A DNA stretch of 25,219 bases, from assembly GCA_964527315.1 (NCBI GenBank), contig CAZGOQ010000020.1:1-25219 (forward strand), read 5' to 3'. Below are positions 7,794 to 15,365 of this stretch, piece after piece; position 1 is the stretch's first letter, and each line of letters opens with the position of its first letter. The notes under the pieces are model-generated. The model was given only the letters and a program-made list of their open reading frames with translations. It searched no databases and was not told the origin of the DNA. Source of the stretch: HGM13006 sp964527315. Its GTDB lineage: Bacteria > Bacillota > Clostridia > Oscillospirales > Oscillospiraceae. The translations under genes were made by a program, and so were the position numbers.

Positions 7794-10072
7794 TTACTTC
7801 GCACTGATTTGAACCTGATCCTCTGATATGCCGACGGTAATTTCGGAAACTGGCGCTTCAAAGCTGTCAATGATTATCTCCGCGATAGGATCCTCCAACT
7901 CCCGCTGGATGGTACGCCGGAGATTTCTGGCGCCATAAGTCTCAGAGAAAGACTTCTTCACCAGATAATCCATAACATCTTCCCCCCAGGAAAGCGCATA
8001 GCCCCGTTCCTGTAACGACGCCTTCAATTCTGAAAGCATGATCCCGGCAATCCCCTTGAAGTTCTCTTCCGTCAGTTTATTAAAGCAGACGATCTCATCC
8101 ACACGGTTGATGAACTCGGGCCGGAGCAGTTCCCCCAGGGCTTTCATCGCCTTTTCTCTGGTCTGCTCCGTGGTCGTCCGGTTAAAGCCCAGAGACGCTG
8201 ATTTCAGTTCACTTCCCGCATTGGACGTCATGATAATCACAGTATTTTCAAAATTCACCACACGGCCCTGGGCATCTGTGATCCTACCGTCATCCAGCAC
8301 CTGCAAAAGAATATTCAGTACATCCGCGTGAGCCTTTTCCAATTCATCAAATAAAATAATGGAATAGGGCTTCCGGCGCACCTTTTCCGTCAGCTGACCC
8401 GCTTCATCGTAGCCCACATAGCCCGGCGGGGAACCAATCAGCTTGGATACGGAATGTTTTTCCATATATTCCGACATATCCAGCCGAATCAGGGATTCCT
8501 CACTGTCAAACAACTCGCAGGCCAACTGCTTGACCAGTTCCGTTTTTCCGACGCCTGTGGAACCAACAAAGATAAAGCTGACAGGCCGTCGCTTGGCCGA
8601 AATGCCTGCGCGATTCCGGCGAATAGCCCGGGCCACGGAGGAGATTGCTTCGTCCTGGCCCACAATATGTGTTTTCAGCTTCTCCTCCAGCGTCTTTAGC
8701 TGCTGATATTCCTGAGCCTTGACCTTGCTTGCGGGGATCTTGGTCCACAACTCAATGACACGGGCCAGATTTTCAATGTTCAGCGCAGGACGGGGCTTTG
8801 CCTGAAGTTCACGAAGTGTTTCATCCAGCTGCAGTTCTTTGCTGCGGAGACTTGCAAGGCGCTCATAGTCCTTATCATCGTGCTCCCCATCGGCGGTGAG
8901 CAATTCGATTTCCATGTTGATATCAGCCCATTCCTTTTTCGTCTCCGCAAGCTGGCGGATATCCGGGTCCTTCAGATTGACATCAGAGCAGGCCTCGTCG
9001 ATCAGGTCAATGGCCTTGTCGGGCAAAAATCGGTCGGAGATATACCGCTCGGAGAGCAGAACAGCCTGACGTGCGATCTCCGGAGAGATGGTCACTCCAT
9101 GAAACTCCTCATAATAGTGCGAAACGCCCCGGAGGATGTCGACAGCTTCCTCAATGGTCGGCTCATTGACTGTCACCGGCTGGAAGCGGCGTTCCAGCGC
9201 CGAATCTTTNNNNNNNNNNTTGCGCCCAGCACCTGGATTTCTCCCCGGGACAAGGCCGGCTTGAGGATATTGGCGGCATTCATGCTCCCCTCCGCATCTC
9301 CGGCGCCCACAATGGTGTGAATTTCGTCGATAACCAGAATGATGTTCCCGGTCTTTTTGATCTCATCAATCAGGCCCTTCATGCGGCTTTCAAACTGGCC
9401 TCTGAACTGCGTGCCCGCCACCATAGCGGTCATGTCCAGCATATAGATCTCTTTGTCCAGCAGCTTGTAAGGGACGTTCCCATCTGTGATCCGTTGAGCC
9501 AGTCCCTCGGCGATGGCTGTTTTTCCAACGCCCGGCTCTCCAATCAAACAGGGGTTGTTTTTCTGACGGCGGTTCAGAATTTGAATCACTCGCTCTGTCT
9601 CCATTTCCCGGCCCACAACATGGTCGATCTTCCCTTCCTTGGCTTTCCGGGTCAGATTCAGACAGTAGGTCTCCAAAAACTTCCGTTTCTCTTTCTTCCC
9701 GCCCTTTTTGGATTCCCTGCCGGACTCCTCCGAAGGCTCCTGCTTTTGGGGCCTCGCTCCGGCATTATTGAAGAGTTTACTGAGATAGGGGAAGGTGGCC
9801 GTGCGACCGTCTTCTTCTCCTTCATCTTCCTCGTCCATTTCAGGGATCGTCTCTTCTCCGCCCATGGCGCTCATCATCTCCCCGGTCAAGCCATCCAGTT
9901 CCTCGTCGCTGATGCCCAGCCGCTGCATCATATCATCCACCGGCTTAAGCCCCAGTTCCCGGGCACATTTCAGGCAAAGGCCCTCGTTTTTTGTCTCTCC
10001 ATTTTCAATTTTCGTAATAAAAATCACTGCATAATTTTTCTTACATCTACTGCAAAGAGTTGGACGCATCAT
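7794..10072 (-). CDS. clpE: ClpE-type AAA+ unfoldase, interrupted by assembly gap
   Basis: This is an HSP100 ATPase that unfolds proteins for ClpP. The N-terminus has a zinc-finger pattern C7-x2-C10-x22-C33-x2-C36, the spacing described for ClpE, instead of the double Clp-N repeat of ClpC. An acidic linker (about 57-90) and a basic patch (121-131) follow. D1 has Walker A GEPGVGKT (178-185) and Walker B VIDEIH. A charged helical middle segment precedes D2, with GSTGVGKT, ILFDELEKA and an LGF loop expected to dock on ClpP. Ten Ns (9210-9219) split the frame: the left half ends after LGA plus one A, and the right half resumes at KDSALERRFQP. The family pattern TTLDEYRKYIE would fill exactly 32 nt, giving about 766 residues. 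The break is therefore artificial. ATG 10072 follows AAGGAG. Confidence 0.88.
9210..9219. other. Assembly gap (10 N)
   Basis: Ten unknown bases lie inside the clp gene. Ten is a nominal gap size: the flanking frames require a missing length of 2 modulo 3, and conserved Clp sequence predicts 32 nt. Confidence 0.97.
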
Positions 10073-10111
10073 CGTAGTTCTCCTTAATTATGTGAGGCCG
10101 AATGGCCAATT

Positions 10112-11200
10112 TTATGAAATCACAAGTTTTTTAATCTCTCCGTTGCCAAAAAGCCAGCAGCCATAGTCAAATGGCAGAAGTGTGCTGCTCCGGGCACCGT
10201 CGGCTGATGCCATTTTTTGATCACACTGCCTATCATAGACCCGAAGTGCCTGCATGTCAAGCACATAAAGGGTACTTCCGCAAACTGCCACAGAGCGGAG
10301 CAACTCCGGCACAACCGTCTCTCCCAGCACCGTTCCGCTCGGGGAAACGGTGCGGATCACGTTTTGGCTTCCGGATCGGAACCAGAGCGCCGCCCACCCC
10401 GCTTCCGCACAGCACCAGCCTTCCGGGCGGACGCCAGACAGATCATAACGCCCTGTTTCGATTCCATTGCTGTCAAAAAACAAAAGCGATGCATCTGTCA
10501 GAACTGCCGCCCCGCCATCCCAGGCGGAAAGCCGGCAGCCCGCACCTTCCAAAACGACCTTCTCCAATTCATTTCCACTGGTATCATAATATTGCAGGCT
10601 CCACCGGCCCATTTGATTCAGGCACAGGCACAAAAGAATATCCTTTGATAACAAAGCTACCGTGATCATCGCTTCTTCAGGCCGCCCGATCGTTCCCAGC
10701 AGGCCCCCGGTCTGATCATAGATCCATGTCTTCGTTAAAAAGCCGGAAGCAGCGGTAATCACAGCAAGTTTTTCCTTTCCTGCGGCGACATAGATCACCT
10801 CGCCGGATACGGAAAGTTCGCTCCAGCCATCCTGTTTCAAGCGATATACCACTCTGCCGCCGGGCGCATAAGCAACTGCGCCGTCTGCCAGGATCAGTTC
10901 CTCCGCATTTGTTTCCAGGGTGTATAAAATGTTCCCCTGCCGATCCGATGCCATGACCTTTCCGCCGGACACAATGGCAAATCCATCCTCCAGACTCACT
11001 GCGGCAGAAGCCGGCGATGCGGAAAAGGTCTTCCAATCCACAGACACATCCCATATACCCTTGAGCCGGGCAGCAATGTCCTCCTTAATCTGCTCCGATG
11101 CCATCGCCCCAAGAAGCGACGCCATGGCAAGCAGGAGCAGCAATATAATATACTTCCATTTGATTCGACGTCCCCTTTTCAGGCCGTCGTCACTCCACAC
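10112..11200 (-). CDS. DUF5711 membrane-anchored beta-propeller-like protein
   Basis: The 362-residue protein has a short basic cytoplasmic start (KRGRRIKWK), one membrane helix at about 16-34, and a long outer part made of repeated strand-rich units such as DGFAIVSGGKVMASDRQGNILY and GNELEKVVL, which suggest a WD40/PQQ-like propeller. I assign it to the DUF5711 family by recognition; no enzyme motif is visible and the role is unknown. The GTG start at 11200 has GGGGAGG upstream and overlaps truA by 11 nt. The clp gene follows after 39 nt. It might bind wall or surface ligands, as other anchored propellers do, but this is inference only. Confidence 0.7.
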   Translation of the reverse strand: MWSDDGLKRGRRIKWKYIILLLLLAMASLLGAMASEQIKEDIAARLKGIWDVSVDWKTFSASPASAAVSLEDGFAIVSGGKVMASDRQGNILYTLETNAEELILADGAVAYAPGGRVVYRLKQDGWSELSVSGEVIYVAAGKEKLAVITAASGFLTKTWIYDQTGGLLGTIGRPEEAMITVALLSKDILLCLCLNQMGRWSLQYYDTSGNELEKVVLEGAGCRLSAWDGGAAVLTDASLLFFDSNGIETGRYDLSGVRPEGWCCAEAGWAALWFRSGSQNVIRTVSPSGTVLGETVVPELLRSVAVCGSTLYVLDMQALRVYDRQCDQKMASADGARSSTLLPFDYGCWLFGNGEIKKLVIS

Positions 11201-11954
11201 AAAAAGAAACCTCCCCGCACTTATACCAGAGTTTCGTCATATAAAGCCCTCCCGGCGGAAGGGTAGGACCGGCTCCAGTTCTGTCTCCTTTTCCCAATAT
11301 GTCTGTAACGGCTTCCGGCGGAAACTTTCCCTCCGCAGCATATATCACCGTACCAGACATGGCCCTGGCCATATTATAGAGAAAACCATTGGCACAGATC
11401 CTGAGAAAAATCAGCGTTCCCTGTCGCTCCACATCAAAATAGTAGACCGTACGGATTGTGGATTTGACATCTGTCCCGACCGAGCGCACCGCAGCAAAAT
11501 TGTGGGTCCCCACAAAACGTGCCGCAGCCTGGGCCATAATGTTTTCATCCAGCTTTTTGGGATAAAAGCACGCTCGGTTTACATAAAACGGGTCCCTTAT
11601 CCTTGAATTATAAATTTGATAGGTATATTCCTTTTTTATGCAGGAACCAATGGCGTTAAACTCCTCCGGTACCTCAAAGGCCTGCCGCACCACAATATCA
11701 TGAGGCAGATGTGTATTCATGGCATAGGGGATCCGGTCCGCCGGAATTTTAGATGTGGTAAAAAAATTTGCCACATAGTTTCTGGCATGGACTCCCGCAT
11801 CTGTCCGTCCGCATCCGGTCAGTTTCACCGTGTGTCCCATAATCATGGACGCCGCCCGCTGTATGGTCTCGCAGACGGAAACAGCATTCTTCTGCACCTG
11901 CCATCCGTGATAAGCGGTGCCCTCATAGGTGAGGATCATTGCAATATTCCGCAT
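11190..11954 (-). CDS. truA: tRNA pseudouridine synthase A
   Basis: TruA converts uridines 38-40 of tRNA anticodon arms to pseudouridine. The 254-residue product opens MRNIAMILTYEGTAYHGWQ, carries the catalytic aspartate D52 in GCGRTDAGVHA, and has the later ARFVGTHNFAA and FLYNMARAMSGT motifs, all characteristic. I chose ATG 11954, preceded by a GGGGGG-rich site; the longer frame to 12101 would add 49 residues unlike the family and overlap ecfT. It follows ecfT by 11 nt; ecfA1-ecfA2-ecfT-truA is a common Firmicute arrangement. Its end overlaps the DUF5711 gene by 11 nt. Confidence 0.95.
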   Translation of the reverse strand: MRNIAMILTYEGTAYHGWQVQKNAVSVCETIQRAASMIMGHTVKLTGCGRTDAGVHARNYVANFFTTSKIPADRIPYAMNTHLPHDIVVRQAFEVPEEFNAIGSCIKKEYTYQIYNSRIRDPFYVNRACFYPKKLDENIMAQAAARFVGTHNFAAVRSVGTDVKSTIRTVYYFDVERQGTLIFLRICANGFLYNMARAMSGTVIYAAEGKFPPEAVTDILGKGDRTGAGPTLPPGGLYMTKLWYKCGEVSFCVE

Positions 11955-11965
11955 AGACGCCCCCC

Positions 11966-12769
11966 TTACAGGCCAAAGCAGCGCAGCGTAATGACCGCCG
12001 TCAGCAGCACAAGTCCTGTCAAAAATCCCAGCGTATCCCGGCGCTCCCAGTGCAGCGGGTTCATCCGGGTCCTCCCCTCGCCGCCGGTATAGCAGCGGCA
12101 TTCCATGGCCGTCGCCAACTCATCGGCCCGCCGGAAAGCGCTGACAAACAGTGGCACCAGAACCGGGATCAGTGCTTTGGCCTTTTGGAACAGATTTCCT
12201 GTTTCAAAGTCCGCGCCCCTGGCCTTTTGCGCGGACATGATTTTGTCCGTCTCTTCGATCAGGGTGGGAATAAACCGAAGCGCGATGCTCATAACCATGG
12301 ACAATTCATGCACTGGCACATGGATCCTCTTCAGCGGTTCCAGCAGCCGTTCCAGACCGTCCGTCAAAGTAATGGGCGAAGTGGTATAGGTCAGGAGAAA
12401 GGTCCCTGTGACCAGCATGATGATCCTTGCCACCATAAATACCGCATTCCGAAGTCCGGCATCAGTGATTTTGAATTTCCAGATCTGAACGAGGACATTG
12501 CCGTCGGTATAGAGCATATTCAAAATCGCTGTAAAAATAATAATGATGATCAGCGGTTTTACGCCCTTTAAAATCGTCTTTAACCTGATTTGGGATATTC
12601 GCACCGCTGCGGCCAGATAGATAAGACACAGCAGATATCCGAACAGTCCCTTGCAGGTAAACAGCGCCGCAATATACAGCGCCACATTGAGGATCTTTGT
12701 CCGGGGATCCATCCTGTGGATCACAGTATTTCCGGGGAAAAACTGGCCAATAGTGATATCCTTCAGCAC
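11966..12769 (-). CDS. ecfT: ECF transporter transmembrane subunit EcfT
   Basis: EcfT is the membrane scaffold of energy-coupling factor transporters; it links the two ATPases to an interchangeable substrate-binding S subunit for vitamins or metals. The 267-residue protein has several hydrophobic helices (about 25-55, 70-88, 108-130, and near the C-terminus) and the two cytoplasmic coupling segments: KARGADF with the A-R-G signature at 183-185, and AMECRCY at 221-227. The GTG 12769 start has GGGAGG upstream and overlaps ecfA2 by 7 nt. No S-subunit gene lies in the window, so this is a shared (group II) module. Confidence 0.93.
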   Translation of the reverse strand: MLKDITIGQFFPGNTVIHRMDPRTKILNVALYIAALFTCKGLFGYLLCLIYLAAAVRISQIRLKTILKGVKPLIIIIIFTAILNMLYTDGNVLVQIWKFKITDAGLRNAVFMVARIIMLVTGTFLLTYTTSPITLTDGLERLLEPLKRIHVPVHELSMVMSIALRFIPTLIEETDKIMSAQKARGADFETGNLFQKAKALIPVLVPLFVSAFRRADELATAMECRCYTGGEGRTRMNPLHWERRDTLGFLTGLVLLTAVITLRCFGL

Positions 12770-13629
12770 GGTGCGCCGCCTCCCCTCAATTCCGCCAGCG
12801 CCCGCGCTGCCTGTTCCGTGGTATAGACCGACGGCGACACCGGAACGCCCAGCGCCTGAAGCCGCCGGAACACCGATGTGACCTGAGGCACAGCCAAGCC
12901 CATTTGCTCCAGTTCCTCCGCCCGGGTAAATACCTCCCCCGGCGTGCCGTTCATGGCAATATGGGCATCGTGGATTACCACCAGCCGTTCTACGCTGTCA
13001 GCGATCTCTTCCATGGAATGGCTGACCATGATGACTGTGGCGTTTTTCGCACTTTGATACGCCCGGATATTGTCCAACACCTGCTTCCGGCCTTTTGGGT
13101 CCAGGCCGGCCGTCGGCTCATCCAGAATCAGCACCTTCGGTTCCATGGCAATCACACCCGCAATCGCCGCCCGGCGCCGTTGACCGCCAGAGAGTTCAAA
13201 AGGGGAAAGTTCCATGACGCTTTCCGGCAGTTCCACGAATTCCGCCGCTTCCCTGACCCGCCGCTCGATCTCTGCCTCGTCCAGCTTCATATTCTTGGGG
13301 CCGAAAGCGATGTCTTTTAACACCGTTTCTTCAAACAACTGATACTCCGGGTACTGAAATACCAGCCCCACCTGGAACCGCACCTGTCGGGTATACTGCT
13401 TGTCCGACCAGATATCCGTTCCGTCAAACAGAACCGTACCGGATGTAGGCTTCAACAAGCCATTGAGGTGCTGCATCAGGGTGGACTTTCCGGAACCAGT
13501 GTGGCCTATAATGCCTAAAAACTCCCCCGGTTCTGCGGAAAAATCCACATTCTCCAGTGCAATATGCTCAAAGGGTGTATTCGGAGAATAAATATGCGTC
13601 AATGCCTTGGTTTCAATAATTGGATTCAA
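12763..13629 (-). CDS. ecfA2: ECF transporter ATPase EcfA2
   Basis: This ABC ATPase pairs with EcfA1 to power ECF vitamin/metal uptake. The 288-residue protein has Walker A GHTGSGKST (42-50), the Q-loop region VGLVFQYPEYQLF, signature ELSGGQRRRAAIAG, Walker B VLILDEPTAGLDP and switch histidine in MVSHSMEE. QYPEYQLFEETV is typical of the EcfA2 side. The start is TTG 13629 with GAGGA upstream and no better in-frame candidate; it overlaps ecfA1 by 17 nt and ecfT by 7 nt, so the three genes are probably translationally coupled. Confidence 0.93.
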   Translation of the reverse strand: MNPIIETKALTHIYSPNTPFEHIALENVDFSAEPGEFLGIIGHTGSGKSTLMQHLNGLLKPTSGTVLFDGTDIWSDKQYTRQVRFQVGLVFQYPEYQLFEETVLKDIAFGPKNMKLDEAEIERRVREAAEFVELPESVMELSPFELSGGQRRRAAIAGVIAMEPKVLILDEPTAGLDPKGRKQVLDNIRAYQSAKNATVIMVSHSMEEIADSVERLVVIHDAHIAMNGTPGEVFTRAEELEQMGLAVPQVTSVFRRLQALGVPVSPSVYTTEQAARALAELRGGGAPC

Positions 13630-14488
13630 TGTCGTGTCCTCTTAATGATAGTTGTGTAAAAATCGCCTGGGCGCACTCCTCAACGGAAAGCGCATCCAAG
13701 GGGAGATCCCATCCCTGCTGATTCAGCTGATACATCAGTTCGGTAGTTTCCGGCACTGTCAGGCCAATGCCTTTTAACAACTCCACTTGGGAAAACACCC
13801 GTTTTGGAACATCATCGGCAATGACCTTTCCGTCGTCCATCACCACGACCCGATCTGCGTCAATGGCTTCCCGCATATGATGGGTAATCAGGATGACAGT
13901 AACTCCGAATTTTTCCTTTAATTCATGGATCGTCTCCACAACCTCTTTTCGGCCCACCGGATCCAGCATAGCGGTTGGCTCGTCCAATACAACGCATTTG
14001 GGCCGCATGGCCAAAACGCCGGCGATGGCGACCCGCTGTTTCTGACCACCGGAGAGCAAATGCGGTGCGTGCTTTCGGTATTCATACATTCCAACTGCTC
14101 TCAGCGCCGCATCCACCCGCTCCCGGATCTCTGTCGGAGGGATGCCCAGATTTTCCAGTGCAAAAGCGACATCCTCTTCCACAACATTGGCCACGATCTG
14201 ATTATCCGGATTCTGAAAGACCATCCCGACTTTTCCGCGAATTGGGATGGTATCCGCCTCGTTTTTCGTGTTCATGCCATAGACATAAACCTCGCCCACT
14301 GTAGGCAGCAAAATGGCGTTAAAGTGCTTTGCCAGAGTGGATTTGCCGCAACCGTTGTGTCCCAGTATCACAACAAAGGTTCCCTGCTGGAACTCCAGAC
14401 TGAGATCAGTGAAAACCGCAACGGGGTCCTGCTCTTCTTCCGTTCCATAGGCAAAGGAGATGTGTTCTGCTTTGATGGCTGTATCCAT
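13613..14488 (-). CDS. ecfA1: ECF transporter ATPase EcfA1
   Basis: This is the second ABC ATPase of the ECF module. The 291-residue protein has Walker A GHNGCGKST (43-51), the NPDNQIVANVVEEDVAF segment typical of EcfA1, signature LLSGGQKQRVAIAG, Walker B CVVLDEPTAMLDP and the switch histidine in LITHHMRE. I chose ATG 14488 because AGGAGG lies 6 nt upstream; the longer start at 14509 would place that site inside the gene. The start shares one base with the methyltransferase stop (TAATG). The C-terminus extends into ecfA2 by 17 nt. Confidence 0.93.
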   Translation of the reverse strand: MDTAIKAEHISFAYGTEEEQDPVAVFTDLSLEFQQGTFVVILGHNGCGKSTLAKHFNAILLPTVGEVYVYGMNTKNEADTIPIRGKVGMVFQNPDNQIVANVVEEDVAFALENLGIPPTEIRERVDAALRAVGMYEYRKHAPHLLSGGQKQRVAIAGVLAMRPKCVVLDEPTAMLDPVGRKEVVETIHELKEKFGVTVILITHHMREAIDADRVVVMDDGKVIADDVPKRVFSQVELLKGIGLTVPETTELMYQLNQQGWDLPLDALSVEECAQAIFTQLSLRGHDIESNY

Positions 14489-15354
14489 TATGCTTCCTCC
14501 TTTGTCCATCGGCCTGTGGCTCCGCAGGGCAGTACCAGGCCGGATGCGGTCACCGGAAGCCCCAATTCCCCGGCTTCCGTATGGCCTCCGAACTTTCCAA
14601 AAACACTGTCAGAGAGATAGCCCAGCACTGACGGCGCCAACCCTGTGGTATAGGAGTTGATGATCACAAACAGGGGATTGTCCGAAAGTACCCCGGCACA
14701 GAGGGACACAAAGCCGTAGAGATCCTTTTCCAGCTTCCAGATCTCTCCGGATGGCCCTCGCCCGTAAGATGGCGGATCCATGATGATCGCGTCATATTTT
14801 CGCCCCCGGCGAATCTCCCGCTCCACAAATTTCGCGCAGTCGTCCACAATCCAGCGGATAGGTTTTTCCGAAAGTCCCGATAATCCGGCGTTTTCTTTTG
14901 CCCAGAACACCATGCCCCTGGCCGCATCTACATGGCAGACGCTGGCGCCCGCGGCGGCGCAGGCAATGGTCGCGCCGCCGGTATAAGCAAAGAGATTGAG
15001 CACCGAAACGGGACGTCCGGCTTTCCGGATCTGTTCCATAGCCCAATCCCAGTTGGCCGCCTGCTCCGGGAAAATGCCCGTGTGTTTGAAATTCATGGGT
15101 TTGACTTGAAATCTCAATTCTTTATATTGTATCTCCCATTTTCCCGGGAGTTTTTTTGTGCTCCACTGCCCGCCTCCGTTTCTGTTTCTGGTATAGCGGG
15201 CATTGTACGTCTTCCAGCCGGGGTTCCTCCTGGGCGTCTCCCAAATCACCTGAGGATCCGGACGCACAAGGGTATAATTCCCCCAGCGCTCCAGCTTTTC
15301 CCCGCCGGAACAATCCAGCACCTCATAGTCCTCCCAATCCGTCGCGATCCACAT
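14488..15354 (-). CDS. Class I SAM-dependent methyltransferase (RlmI-like)
   Basis: The 288-residue protein has a Rossmann methyltransferase core: SAM-binding motif LNLFAYTGGA (119-128), an acidic loop HVDAARG (141-147), and DPPSYGRG (193-200) in the position of catalytic motif IV. The pattern matches the C-terminal domain of 23S rRNA cytosine methyltransferases such as RlmI, but there is no PUA RNA-binding domain, so the target is uncertain (rRNA is most likely). The ATG 15354 start has GGAGA upstream. It lies 11 nt after the PBP gene and touches ecfA1 by one base. Confidence 0.82.
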   Translation of the reverse strand: MWIATDWEDYEVLDCSGGEKLERWGNYTLVRPDPQVIWETPRRNPGWKTYNARYTRNRNGGGQWSTKKLPGKWEIQYKELRFQVKPMNFKHTGIFPEQAANWDWAMEQIRKAGRPVSVLNLFAYTGGATIACAAAGASVCHVDAARGMVFWAKENAGLSGLSEKPIRWIVDDCAKFVEREIRRGRKYDAIIMDPPSYGRGPSGEIWKLEKDLYGFVSLCAGVLSDNPLFVIINSYTTGLAPSVLGYLSDSVFGKFGGHTEAGELGLPVTASGLVLPCGATGRWTKEEA

Positions 15355-15365
15355 ACCGTCTCTCC

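Noticed and set aside
7794..10072. clp as a pseudogene or two separate genes
   Set aside because: The frame change coincides with the N run and conserved sequence on both sides fits one intact protein.
11955..12101. N-terminal extension of truA
   Set aside because: The added 49 residues do not resemble TruA and overlap ecfT; ATG 11954 matches the family start.
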